In this document: in pieces, positions 1 to 11,245 of the stretch
How the letters are laid out: the number at the start of each line of letters is the position of its first letter
Numbering within the stretch: position 1 is the stretch's first letter
Source: Chinchilla lanigera
Lineage: Eukaryota > Chordata > Mammalia > Rodentia > Chinchillidae
Reading direction: 5' to 3'
NCBI RefSeq assembly: GCF_000276665.1
Contig: NW_004955404.1
Span: 34,925,908-34,989,907 of the forward strand
DNA length: 64,000 nt
Notes under the pieces: generated by a model
The model's input: only the letters and a program-made list of their open reading frames with translations
The model's database searches: none
What the model was told of the DNA's origin: nothing
Translations under genes and position numbers: made by a program

Positions 1-1607
1 AAAAACAAAAACAAAAAAAATAAGTAACTGTGATTTAATAGACATTATATGAATATATACTGAACTTTGACTATTCGAATTGCAAATCAATTATGACTTC
101 TCATAAGAAATACTTGATGGATAATATGCAATGAATACAATAAGTATATTCTATACTATGGCATCACACAAGCCAATTTATGTAAGCTGATTTTATTATT
201 TTGACAGGATAATTCAAAATAATCATCAAAAATATATTCAAACATCATACCTTTTAGTGACATATGTCATAGTTACATCAATTTTTTTCAGTGCTGGGGA
301 TAAAACCACGACTGCAATGATAAGTGATATAACCTATTTAAGATCCCAGATTTAATGGTCAGAAATATTTATTTGGAATCACTGAGTATTTTTGTTTTAG
401 TGGTAAGGTATTTTATAAAAATTAATCATTTTTCCCCTAAAATGGTTACAAAGCCCATTTTTTATTGACTTCCTTCAGAGGTATTAAATTCATAAGTGTG
501 TTCTTGAAACTAAAGTAGGCACATGAAATAGATTTTGTGTTAAATATTTTCAGATTTGATGTTGCATAACATTTTGTTCTGTGTGTGTGTGTACATATGC
601 ATGCTTGAGTGTGTAGATTAAATGAACACCAGAGGAAAAAGGGAAAGAAAACATTTTTTTATTACAGATATGCTGAAGGCACCATAATAGGAGGTATTCT
701 ATACTGCCTGTTGGTGGCTTTTCATCAGAATCTTTTATATATATGCAATTAGTCCTTTGAATAACATGAGGATTCTAAATATCATGTTGACTTGGTATCT
801 CAAAGGTCCATAGATAAGAAATAGAGAGACAGTGTTTGATCCATATTTTGATTTGAGATTTCTTCCTGTCAGCCATAAGAATATATTTAGTTTTCTTAAA
901 TATTTGGAAATAAGAATTTTTTTGATTATGATAGCAAAAGCTAATACATCAGCATTAAAGAGGTAAATAGAAATTTATGTAAAAGAACTAACATTTATAA
1001 CTAACGTTTATAAATTTAAGTATATTTGGGATGGAGAAATAAAGCAGAAAAGTTTTGAGAAAGAAAAGAAAACAAGGTTGGTTACAGAAAAATCAACAAA
1101 ATGTGTTGAAATTTAGGATAAGGTAAACCAGAGAAGATTTACACTAGATTTAAGACTAGTGGCTTAAGAAAATGTGGTAGAGTTAGCAATTTTTCCAACT
1201 TTAAGGAGTTACCTACTAACAAGTAGAAGTTTTGATTAGATATATTTTTTTATTGGCTGAAGTAAATTTGTAAATCAATGGTTAAAATTAAGGAAAAAAA
1301 ATCTGTGAATTTTGCCAAGTTCTGATACTATTTGTTTGAATTGAACAAAAATATATTTAGGGCATATTATGAGAAAGAATACAGAATAAGCAGAAAATTT
1401 ACAAGAAATGACAAAAGCATATGAAGTCAGACACTTTATTGATATAGCTGGACAAAGATAATGTAGAACTACAGTGAATTGAATGAGTTAAATGAGAAGA
1501 AGAAAAAGCAAGAAATAAGTTTCCAAATAAAGACCATATACTAGGAACGATATTATTCATGTTAACCTGCTATGGCTTAGTGAAGGTTTTACCAAGTAAT
1601 GTCTTGA

Positions 1608-1610
<3 letters not shown>

Positions 1611-1647
<37 letters not shown>
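1611..1647. repeat. (TA)n microsatellite
   Basis: About 18 uninterrupted TA units, flanked by ordinary AT-rich intron. Confidence 0.95.
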
Positions 1648-1649
<2 letters not shown>

Positions 1650-1922
1650 TCAGAAAAGCATTGGGAGACAGATCATATTCATAGGGTAATTAACAACAAT
1701 CCTAACATAATGATACGGCATAGCATCATGGTATGTGTGTCAAATGAGTGGAACAGTCAGTGAGGCCTGAGAAATTCAGGAATTCTGATCACAGCTGAAG
1801 TCAAGCGTTTCTTGCAGAAGACTGAGCAAACAAATTTCTTTCAATTGTTTCAAATGAGCAATCTGAAAACTTTCAAGTTTTGCAATTTAACCTTTAAATT
1901 AAATAAAGTGTGGTAGAGGTCA

Positions 1923-1925
<3 letters not shown>

Positions 1926-1962
<37 letters not shown>
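1926..1962. repeat. (CA)n microsatellite
   Basis: About 18 CA units ending at an ACGC interruption, with a short CA run after it. It produces a meaningless antisense Cys-Val reading frame. Confidence 0.95.
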
Positions 1963-1965
<3 letters not shown>

Positions 1966-2399
1966 TTGCACACACAGAATAGATGCTGACATCTGGATCC
2001 AGGAAGAATCAAAACTCCTAACAATGGCAAAGTAAGAGCTGTTCTTTAGACGGAGATAAGCCTCCATGTTTTCCTCTGTTGTCTTCACTCTTTCATTAAT
2101 ATTCATCTTTCATTGATCTTTATTTCCCTGCCAAATAATTTTATCCTTTTATATTATCAGAATTTTTTTTGTTTCACTTACGTCTCTTGTTTTCACAGTA
2201 TATATTTATATATATTTGTAATCATTTTGTGTTATGATGGCCAGAACTTTGGCATTTTAGACTCTGGCAAAGGCAAATATAACATTGTGAAATACATCTT
2301 TTACAAAAACCTAAGTTCATAGCACATTTCTGTATACTTATATATTACATTTGCTCTGAGGAATCAATCTGTTACTTCTTTGGCACCCTTTTTGGAGTA

Positions 2400-2500
2400 C
2401 AATACTTAATGTGAACTTTGGAAACACATCAGATTTGAATTGTGATTGCTGCACTTATTAGTTCTTTAATTTTAGACTGTTCTCATCTAGAAGAGTGTGT
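2400..2500 (+). repeat. MIR-like SINE fragment
   Basis: Shows the order of a MIR core: a CAGATTTGAATTGTG segment, then a poorly kept 'cell in column' segment and a TTCTCATCTAGAAGAG remnant of the usual TTCCTCATCTGTAAAATG. Strongly diverged and recognised from memory only. Confidence 0.4.
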
Positions 2501-3690
2501 ACATTTATACATATACCCATATATACCATGGATATAACACAATTCATGACAAAATGACTTGTATAGTTTTCAGCACACAGTATATATAAAATATTTTGGC
2601 TTTTCTGGCAAGAACGTGTAAGGCTTGCTCTCAGCAGATTTCAGGTACACAGCATAGCATTGCTAAGAATGATCACAGCAGCACTTCACATTTTCTGAAG
2701 ACTTAATGTCATTTGTCAGTCATGAGATTTTTAAAAAAATAACTAAGAAAATAGTGTCTAGAATAAATGGTAGTAAATACTTTAGAAATATATTTACTTT
2801 CAAGACAGTGCTGTCTTGGTATGTATGGGTAGATAAATGGGAAGTTTATATATATAGAGAGAAACAGTCAACCTTAGGCTTTGTTTTTGCAGCCTTAATG
2901 TCCCAATATTTCAAGTGCATCAGGCAGGAAATGTGCTATAAGGAAAAGCTTTAAGAAGGGAACGCAATTGTCCTAGTGGTGTGATAACTGCAGGTGTCAG
3001 GTGTAGCCATTACCATAGGTAAAAGCCTGTGGGGATCATCAGAGCAGAGTCTGCCTTTGCTCTCCATCTGCAAAGTGAAAGAGCCTTCTGAGATAAGAGG
3101 AAATGACAGATTAGGGAGCAGCGCTGGCAGTGAACTCACTGACAATCATGTTTCACGCAGACTTATGTTGTTTTTGTTGTTCTTTTGTTGGAGTTTACTT
3201 TTAGTTCCTTGGTAAATGTAGTGTGTTGTGTTTAGAAGCAGCTGATGTTTGTAGGGGCTGGAATGACTTTTTTCTTGTGAGTAAATTTGGAAGAGTGTAT
3301 TTCTTCTGAGCACGGAGTTAAGGGCTGGATTTATTGCACTGGTTTCTCCATAAGCTTTGGTTAAGAGAGGTGAAATTTTAAATCAGATGAACCATATGAA
3401 ATTGTCACTTTATGGGTCACCACTGGCCAAATACCAGCAATTTCATACCTTTCAACCAAATGTATGATTTGGTTAGGCTTATCAGTCTAGAGCTGTGATA
3501 TGTGGAAAGATAGAATCTCATTTATTTTCAGCTGAGAAAATATTTGGAAACATATTGGGCCATTTGAATGATCCTCTTCAATTATAAACTGTGCTAGCTG
3601 TCTCAATTTACTTTCCACATTACTGAAAATTTTCTGTTGGCATTGTCATTTTCCAGTCAATACCTGAGGGCTTACTCAATGGAGGCCCAC

Positions 3691-3707
3691 AAAAAAAAAA
3701 AAAAAAA
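3691..3707. repeat. poly(A) run
   Basis: Seventeen consecutive A bases within intron, directly before an L2-like stretch. Confidence 0.9.
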
Positions 3708-3724
3708 GAAATTTTAGAAATTGA

Positions 3725-4220
3725 AAACCTAGTCATGGCCTCTACTTTCATGAACTCAGCATGACTGAAGAAATAAGTATATAAATAATTGCAATGTAAT
3801 TCAGGAATAGGTACAATTGAGATTTCTTCAAATTGTAAGGCAAGTCAGAGGACGATATAATCAGATGAAACCTTCACAGGAAGTAATGACCTAGGTTGGT
3901 ATTTAAATTATGGGTAAGAAAAAGAAGATGTCCCTGACAAAGAGAATGTCCACCAAAAGAACCTGGCAGTAAAATGCAAGGTAGTTATTTGGAGTTCTAC
4001 ATAAAGCGGGTTGAGAGCAGTTACTGTTCAGTGATGTATGTACAAAGATAAATAAGGGATGGATTATCAGCGTCTTAGCATTGCTGTGAATTGAGCATCA
4101 AAACCTGTGTTGTAGGCAGTGTCAAAATAGCAGAATCAAGGCCGAATATAGCACTTAATTTTGTGATCAGAAAGGGAAGAGTTCATCTTCAGGAGGAGTG
4201 AATGGAAGAGAAAGAGCTTA
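3725..4220 (-). mobile_element. L2 LINE fragment, antisense
   Basis: Read on the + strand it follows the reverse complement of L2 3' sequence: a 'catggcctctactttcatgaact' equivalent of the common catgga-gctt segment, then ataagtatataaata, then diverged later blocks. No reading frame survives. Limits are approximate. Confidence 0.5.
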
Positions 4221-5156
4221 ACAATACTCAGAGCGCTGACTGAGATAAAATCTGTCTCAGCATTCAGTGTTCTTCTGTAGTCAGATAGTCCCACTCTTCC
4301 TTTGTGTGCCCTAGTGTCTTGCTGGCTCTGAGTGGACAGTCAGTGATGTTTTCTACAATCTTTGCAGTTTTCTGTGTTTCTTAGGTGCCTGTGAATTATA
4401 AAACAGAAATAGTAACACACTGGCAATGATGACTGCTAGTTAAGTAGCTCCTCCTAATTTCAAGGAAAAACTCATTGAGTGTTCACTCATTTCCTGGATT
4501 TTCCAGTATATACCAAAAGTAACTCTAAGAGTAGAATAAAAGAACGACACATAATGTCTGTCTTGTGAACATATGATAGTTATCTTTCCGAACACATAAA
4601 TATCTGTAAACATACAGGTATATTTGTATATATCTCATGTATATATATGAGAGATACTAATACAAGTACAATTTTCACTTTCATAAAATTATTTTAAAAA
4701 TATCTTCATAATATATTCAGAATCATAGGATGCACATTTATTTCAAACCTAAAAAAATTTAAATACGAATGATTCCAAATAATGCCAAAACTGTAATCAT
4801 GCACTATTCGCACAGAGAATCCTTCCTTTGAAGAGTCTCTTTCATTTCTGCATTTGATTTTTTCTCTTTCTTCTATCATCAATCATCCCCATTCTTTTTG
4901 CATCTTCAATCTCCATTCTCAGTGTCTTCTCTCTTTCTATCACTACATTCAAGCTTTCACTACTGGAGCAAATGTTTGCCTTGGGAAAACTGGTTCTGTT
5001 CCTCTCATCATGGGAAGAGGAAGGTACATTTGTTTTCTTCTCTCATGATCCCTGAGCCCTGCATATCCAGATTTTGTGTCATTTTTCTGGTAACACTGTT
5101 CTCTGATCCTACCAGCTCAATCCTTATTCAATTCCCTATATTAGGCCCAGGTAACT

Positions 5157-5208
5157 TGTGTGTGTGTGCGTGTTCATGTGGGTGTGTGTGTGTGTGTGTG
5201 TGTGCGTA
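5157..5208. repeat. (TG)n microsatellite, interrupted
   Basis: TG units with CG and CATGTGGG interruptions, followed by a short GGT run (5217-5228). Confidence 0.9.
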
Positions 5209-5624
5209 GGGTGAGAAGGTGGTGGTGGTCTCTAACAGCTCCCTAAAGCATAAGCTGCTAAAATCTCCTCTGAGGCAGTTGCACCTTACCTCAAAAGCAG
5301 CAGGCCTAAAATGCAATCTTTCAACTTGTTTTTCCCTCAGTTCTTATTTTTTTTCTAACATTGAAATTAGTTTATTACATAAATAAACTCCATTTCAGAC
5401 ACTAACAAATATTTTTAAATCTTTTTTTTCATAGCTACAGTCTTCAGAGCGCAAACGTTTTACTGAAGTGATCTGACACCTTCCCTCTTTTCATTCCTGC
5501 CTCTTCTGGCCCCGTTCCTGAGCACTCCTAACCCATGCTCAGCCAGGGACACTGCGGCTCTCTCTCTCCCTCAGTTTCCTTCAGTTCATCCTGGTGTTGC
5601 GTGAACACACATTCACTCCCACCC

Positions 5625-6113
5625 ATTCATTTCCTATTGCTGCTTTAGCAAATTATCATAAACCTACGTCTTAAGACAACACAAATACATGATTTTCAAT
5701 TCCAAAGGCCAGAAATGTGAAATAAATCTTAAAACTCAAAGTGTTGACGGAGCTGAGTGCCTTCTGGAGGCTCCCGCGGAGCATCCTTCCTTGCGCCTTT
5801 TCTGTCTTCTGGAGGCCACCCACCTTTCCCGGCTGCGTGGCTCCCCATTCATCATCCAAGCTCATCACTCCGAAGCCCGCTCCTGTCAGCACTTTTCTCT
5901 TTCCTGCCTTTGGCCCTCTTGCTGACCTCTTCTAAAGACTTTTGTGATTATATTGGACCCATTGGGATGACCCAGGACAATCTTCCCCTTTTAAGACCAT
6001 TGACTCCATCACATCTGCAAAATCTCTCTTGCAAGATATGTAAGATGACATATTTACAGCATCTAGGAATTATGACACCTTTTCTTTTGGGGGGGCAAAT
6101 GCTTCCGTCTCAG
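5625..6113 (-). mobile_element. MLT1-type LTR (ERVL-MaLR), antisense
   Basis: A solitary, non-coding retroviral-type LTR. On the + strand it reads as the reverse complement of MLT1C/D, with landmarks in order: CCTATTGCTGCTTTAGCAAA, the taagacaacacaa block, gccttctggaggctcc, ttctggaggccacccac, ttgtgattatattgg-acccat, a ccaggacaatctt block, and GGAATTATGACACC near the far end. The several short overlapping open frames at 5671-6125 fall inside it and are by-products. Age fits an old, pre-rodent insertion. Confidence 0.85.
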
Positions 6114-6139
6114 ATCAAAAGGTAATCTTCACTACAGTT

Positions 6140-6240
6140 TAAAAGTAGGCACTCTGAAGTCCATTTTCCTAATGGCGAAGTTGAGGCTTAGGGGGAGAAA
6201 ATGAAGTCAAGCTAATGTTATGCATTCACAATGCAAACTG
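6140..6240 (+). repeat. MIR-like SINE fragment
   Basis: The stretch TCCATTTTCCTAATGGCGAA then GTTGAGGCTTAG resembles the MIR block CCATTTTACAGATGAGGAAACTGAGGC. Diverged. Confidence 0.45.
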
Positions 6241-7024
6241 GGCGCCCCTGCAGTGTTTTTTCTGTGTAACTCCTACTGGGGAGAATTGGGCTAAGCACTG
6301 CATTAGATGGCAGGATGTGTATTTCAAACAGTAACACTATAGAGGTATCTCTTGAATGAGTCAGGCTGTATAAAATGCACAGGGCCATACCCGCTATGTT
6401 GCTCTAAGGGGGTCCACGTCCACAGAGGTTAGCGAAGATGCATTAGGGGTGAATTGGTGTGGTTCAGAGTCAGCACTGCTTGAGCCATGAGACTTCCCTT
6501 ATCCAATACTGTGGATGTCTCCTGGAGAATGAAACTATCTTGCAGTGGAATTTAAGCATATGTTTGAAGTTACCCTCATCTTTCTTTTGAGGTTTATGTT
6601 CAGCAGTCTTCTCTACCATACGTGTCTTGAGACTCAAGCGTTGTGCTCCAGTGCGTGTTCATCATGCTCCCATTGCTTTATTTTTATGATGAAATATTTT
6701 CTTTCTTCATTCTATCAATCAAATTTGTCCCTGTATTTCCGAGTTTTCTCCAATATTATTATTAGTCTAAATTTTTCATATATCCCTTAGTCTAAATTAA
6801 GTTTTGAGACCCAGAGTTGTAGTAGTAGCACTGTACACTTCTAGTACAACTAAGGTCTTACTGGTAATTGTGTGTTATAGATAATCATGTATGTCTCTAT
6901 TTCCACATTTAAAATTAAGTTTATTCTTTTTTTCCTCTCTTCTTTCCAATGTTCTTTTCCTGTTATATCTATTTTTCTCTTTTTTCCCTTGCTTCTCTCC
7001 TTCATTTGTTGCTTTTCCTTCCAA

Positions 7025-7140
7025 TCATACCTGTCTTCAACACACATTAAGCATCTACCCTGTATAAATGGCTTATTTTGGTGCTGAACATGTATACAGA
7101 CAGGCAAAATACAATTCTTTCTCTCTTTGAGTTTATAGGG
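7025..7140 (-). mobile_element. L2 3'-end fragment, antisense
   Basis: On the + strand it reads cacattaagcatctaccctg, then ggtgctgaacatgtatacag and a tttgagtttatagg block. This is the order of reverse-complemented L2 3' sequence (gagcacctactatg, ggatacag, catggagcttacag). Weak, recognised from memory. Confidence 0.5.
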
Positions 7141-7462
7141 CATATTATACCTATCCTTGTATAACTTTTAGTCTCTGGAACATAATATGTAATAAATTTT
7201 CATTTTATTTGAATACTATAAGCATTGAACTTTAAGGGGGAACTGCCTTAGTAATAGCTTAATCATAGATATTTGAAAGGTCTACAACAATAGTTCTACA
7301 ATAAAATCAATAAAAATTTGATTGACTGCCTACTTTTTCCTTTTTTTCATAGCAATTGCATACTTTTAGCATAGTGATTACAAAATGTAGTTTGCTTCTA
7401 GAAATAAACATAAAGCAGATTGTATAACAGTCAGTCCACTCACCTTTTAAAATATTTGCTAA

Positions 7463-7626
7463 ACCAGGCATGGTGGTGCACGCCTGTAATCCTAGCACTC
7501 GGGATGCTAAGGCAGGAGGATCGTTGTGAGTTCGAGACCAGCCTGGGCTACAAAGTGAGCTCAAGGCCAGCCTGAACTGCACAGAGAGACCCTGTCTCAA
7601 AAAAGACCAAAAAAATATATATATAT
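7463..7626 (+). mobile_element. B1-type SINE (7SL-derived)
   Basis: Monomeric 7SL-derived SINE. Landmarks are GGCATGGTGGTGCACGCCTG at the start, CGAGACCAGCCTGGGCTACA in the middle with a pol III B-box GTTCGAGACC at 7530-7539, CCCTGTCTCAAAA at the end and an A/TA-rich tail. A possible decayed target duplication flanks it (atatttgctaa before, atatttaccaa after). A short antisense open frame over it is repeat-derived. Confidence 0.93.
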
Positions 7627-7744
7627 TTACCAATATTAAAAATTTAAAAAATTGCCAGTGAATTTTATCTCATTTGTAATGAGTTACTTTTCATAAGCGA
7701 ATGTTCGAATCTTCTGTTTGTGTGTATCCTAGTAAGCTTTAAGA

Positions 7745-7800
7745 TTTGAAGTAAGATAAAATAGTTTGTCAATTTGAATTGAGATAAAATAGTTTGTCAT
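7745..7800. repeat. 28-bp tandem duplication
   Basis: Two copies at a 28-base offset. Each begins TTTGAA and shares the exact 18-base core AGATAAAATAGTTTGTCA (7754-7771 and 7782-7799). Confidence 0.85.
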
Positions 7801-8571
7801 ATGAAATACATTAAATAATTCTTACAAATTTATTATGATGAAAGCATACTGTCAATTTTTTTTTATTACATATATGTGGCAAAAGAGCAATGCAGTAGTC
7901 AAGTTTTAGCAGAATGCCTTGATAATAATGAGAATTCAGGAAAAGAGAGTTTTGAGTCTCTTAGAGTTCTACCAGTTCTTTGCTGCTCTTTTTGAAAGTT
8001 GATTGGTCTCCTGTTGTTAGAGAAAGGTAGGAGTATTCCTTGTAGATAAATGTATTTAAATAGAGTTATTTAGTGTGAGCTTCAAAAATCTAAATTTCTG
8101 GTTATCTATTAGGCTAGCATATTTATTACTTATTTGATTCCTATTTAGAAGTTGAAAGTGTGATATTTCAACCTGTCTTCAGCAATTGGTAAAAGTGGAT
8201 ATTTGTTGAACCTTTGTGTTGAGAACAATGTAAGGAATGGGAAAAATTATACTTTCCTGAGAATAGAAATAATTCTCTTTAAATAATATAGACTTAGTTA
8301 GTAATGGACGCTGCAATATAACAAGTATTGCTTACACTGTGGGTTACATGACACATAGGGATTTTTTGTGTAATGAAGCTAGCTACTGACCATGAAACGA
8401 TTGTAACAATGGGTGAAACACTGCCTGTGTGAACTTGGTAGGCGTTGATTTCTTTGTTGTCCTGGAAAATTGGAGTAATGATTATGATATCATTAGCCAT
8501 TTGGATCTTTTAAAACTTATCATCTACTATTTATCGCAATTTTAGTGTGAATAAATAATAAATATGAAGCA

Positions 8572-8746
8572 GTCAAGCATGGTGGTACATGCTTGTAACC
8601 CCAGCACTCAGAAGACTGAGACAGGAGGATCACTGCAAATTCGAGACCAGCCTGGACTACAAAGTGAGCTCAAGGCCAGCCTCAACTGCATAATGAGATC
8701 CTGTCTTAAAAGGAAAAAAAAAAAAAAAAAAAAGAAGGAAAAAGAA
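8572..8746 (+). mobile_element. B1-type SINE
   Basis: Same family as the copy at 7463: gcatggtggtacatgcttgt, B-box region ttcgagaccagcctgg, aaagtgagctcaaggccagc, gagatcctgtctt and a long A tail interrupted by G. The 61-residue frame across it is SINE-derived. Confidence 0.93.
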
Positions 8747-9302
8747 TAAATGTGAAAAAAAACTAAGTATATTTACAGGGACAAATATGTACTTAAAGAA
8801 TCAATGTATCATGAAGTGGCTTTTTATGAAGGTAAAAGTGCTTGGTCTTCCAGTATTAAAAAGGATTATGGTTTATTGCTGGCTTCCATGTATACATGAA
8901 TCCAGGATTAGAGATGGTGACTGCCAGGACAGTATTAACTCTTATATCTGAATCTGACAATTTAGTGAGTGTTTATATTTTTGGACAAATATAAACATGC
9001 TTAAATATTATCTTGTATGATTACATTTTGTCATGAATATGTACTGATTACATGTATTAACATAGTTTAATATGATATTTGCAGTATAGAGAAGAGGGTG
9101 AACAAAAGACTAAAAAGTTTCTTCACCGCAAAAGGAAACAATCAACAGAGTTAAGAGACAACCTACAGAATGGGACAAAATGTTTACCAAAAAGGCACCT
9201 AAAAAGAGCACTAGTCTACAGAATATACACTGACTATATATTTCAAATGTAAACTACTCTTTAGAATTTTTGTTACAGCAATTTCCCCAACCATTTAATT
9301 AG

Positions 9303-9379
9303 ATTCTCTCTCTGTGTCTCTCTCTCTTTCTCTCTCTTTCTCTCTTGTCTGTCTGTCTGGCTTTCTCTCTCTTTCTCTA
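9303..9379. repeat. TC-rich simple repeat
   Basis: Imperfect TCTC/TTTC run with a short GTCT block in the middle. Confidence 0.9.
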
Positions 9380-9394
9380 ATTTTACCATTATAA

Positions 9395-9601
9395 GTAATA
9401 TAATCAAAAATGACACAGTGGTTTATTAAAAGAAATCATTATTACAGCAAAAAATTTATTAGCATTTAGCCCTCTTAAAATATTCCCCCTTGATTCAAAC
9501 GCACTTACCATCATGCTTGTCACTTTCTGGAGTAGTTCTGAAAGTCCTCTTTTGTGGGTATCTTTAGATGCAATACCTTGGCTGTCTTGTCTTGAATTCA
9601 T
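9395..9601 (-). pseudogene. Decayed mariner-type transposase tail, antisense
   Basis: Fossil of the C-terminal end of a Tc1/mariner-type transposase. On the minus strand the segment near 9545-9470 translates as DFQNYSRK, stop, QA, stop, W, stop, VRLNQGGIF, stop, EG. This keeps the spacing of the mammalian mariner tail (DFQ, KWQ, W, C/V, G-Y/I-F-EG) but has several in-frame stops. A TAATAAATTTTTT-type AT-rich tail follows. No 5' half or intact terminal repeat is visible. It lies head to head with the + strand remnant that follows. Not functional. Confidence 0.6.
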
Positions 9602-9611
9602 TCACTACATT

Positions 9612-9930
9612 TTCCTTTTATGGTCTTTTTGCCTTTGGGTAAGCGCCACAGTTGCATGGTGTCAGAGCCCCTGGTAAAGGTAAGTAAGGACACACTGCAG
9701 TGTTTGCACAAGCCTGCCTTTCAGTTGGATGGCACTCAGCAGCAGCATTCACCATATTCTTTATCACACTTTGTAAAGACACTTTCAGAAGAGCTTAGAA
9801 AGTGGCAAGAGAGATAGGATAAATGCACTGGAAGGATGGGGGACTACTTTGAGGGGTGTGAATGGCAGTGTGTCTTATTGTGATAACTTTTAAAATTTAA
9901 ACACTCACTATATATTTCAACCACACCTGA
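9612..9930 (+). pseudogene. Decayed mariner-type transposase tail
   Basis: In frame with 9777-9860 the translation is TLSEELRKWQER, stop, DKCTGRMGDYFEG, matching the mammalian mariner C-terminal pattern KWQ-R-W-KC-G-YFEG with the Trp codon turned into TAG. Upstream, LPLGKRHSCM and the following residues could belong to the same domain but are too diverged to place. After the tail comes an AT-rich stretch (TTTTAAAATTTAAACACTCA) like the usual 3' untranslated end. Dead element. Confidence 0.6.
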
Positions 9931-10379
9931 GATATTTCTTATAATGGAACATCCTTGAAGTTAATGTCCATGCAAGGAAAATGTGTAATGTAATGATAAT
10001 GTGCGTCTTTTGGATTTTTGCAATAATAATTTTCCTTTGGTTAGAACAGGAATTAAAATTCAGTTTCCATCATCTGGAAAAGTTGGCTACTATGCAGTGT
10101 TGAATTATGAATAATGGTGTCTTTCAATGTCAGAGGCCAGCAGCAATGGTCCACGTATGCAAAGCGCTTCTCTAGTGCCATGCACAGGGGAGGTTTGTCA
10201 AATGTAACCCTGTTTTTAATTTTCATATGCAGCATAACATAGAGCTGCTATCATGGGCTCCATTTTCCAGACAGTTAAGTGACTTGTCAAACATCCCTTC
10301 GACAAGTAAGGCATGGTTCCAGTTTTTATGTAAAAACTTTAAAATTGATCCAGCGGAGTTTATCCACTTAAGTACTTAT

Positions 10380-10440
10380 AATACCAAAATTCCTCATGTG
10401 AAATATATATAATAACAAAATTCCTTGTGTGAAATATGTT
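10380..10440. repeat. 31-bp degenerate tandem duplication
   Basis: Two copies at a 31-base offset, aataccaaaattcctcatgt then aataacaaaattccttgtgt, each followed by gaaatat. Confidence 0.8.
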
Positions 10441-10664
10441 TACCTAGTGAGTTCTCTTATGGATTCTAGAAAATAAAAGTGAAGAAGAAGAAGGATGGGA
10501 TTGCTGGCAGGACTTTGTCTCTGCAACTGTTTTAAACAAGTAGTGTTAGCTCCATCTCATACCAATGCAAAAGAAAGGAAAGGGCCTGAGATGAGGAGAT
10601 CATGTGAAAGGAAGGAAGGGCACATTCACTATGGAACACACTGGCACCCAAACTATGACAACCT

Positions 10665-10775
10665 ATGTCACTTAATGCTCTCACCAATTCTGTAAGACAG
10701 AGGCATTGCGATCTTCATTTGTAAAGCTTGGAAGAGTTACATGAAGAAGGAAGAAATTAGACCTTACAAACAGAA
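10665..10775 (+). repeat. MIR-like SINE fragment
   Basis: Reads ctcaccaattctgtaagaca, then gaggcattgcgatcttcatt and tgtaaagcttgg, which follows the MIR order ctcac-aacccta-tgagg, then att-atccccattt, then acagatgagg. Confidence 0.5.
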
Positions 10776-11070
10776 GCCATATACCTGATGAGAGGGGATT
10801 GGGACTTTGATCTTACACTTCATCACCTCTATTCTTTGCTCTGTACCATATATCTGCTGTTGGTCACAACAAAGTCTTTAAAATGGGTGTTTTTAAAAAT
10901 TTTCTTTGATAAAAGTAAAGATGGAAGTGAAGAAGTGATCCAACATCATTGATAGGACAATGAACGTACATACTCAAAGCTACTCTTGCTCCCCTTGCTT
11001 TTCATATTAGTAGGACCCCCCCTGTACACACTTCCTGCTTTCTCCTGATATATGTAGTTACTATTTATCT

Positions 11071-11245
11071 ATACTGGCCAGCACTCTGAGAGGCAGAGGC
11101 AGAAGGACTACAAGTTTGAACCCACCTTGGAAAACTCAGTGCCTTAGCAAGAACCTGTCTCAGAACAAAATGAAACAAAACAAAACAATTTTTAAAAGCC
11201 TAGGATATTATTCAGGATAAAAACAAACAAACAAAAAAAAACCCT
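11071..11245 (+). mobile_element. Diverged B1-like or B1/ID composite SINE
   Basis: Contains gccagcactctgagaggcag, aagtttgaacccaccttgg, a cttagcaagaacctgtctca block and an AAAC-rich tail, followed by a second A-rich stretch. The cttagcaagaccctgtctc form is known from B1-dID/MEN-type rodent SINEs. The ID half is too decayed to be sure of. Confidence 0.6.

Noticed and set aside
1..20. A-rich start that might be a SINE tail
   Set aside because: Body of the element would lie outside the window, so it cannot be assigned.
1894..2106. Cys-Val repeat frame on the minus strand
   Set aside because: Translation of a CA microsatellite; the same applies to 37881-38108 and the TG run at 5157-5208.
5671..6125. 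Several overlapping short frames on both strands
   Set aside because: They lie inside an antisense MLT1 LTR, which does not code for protein.
7307..7633. 108-codon minus-strand frame with a VQFRLALSSLCSPGW-type motif
   Set aside because: This is the well-known spurious antisense translation of a 7SL-derived SINE; the frame at 58588-58818 is the same artefact.
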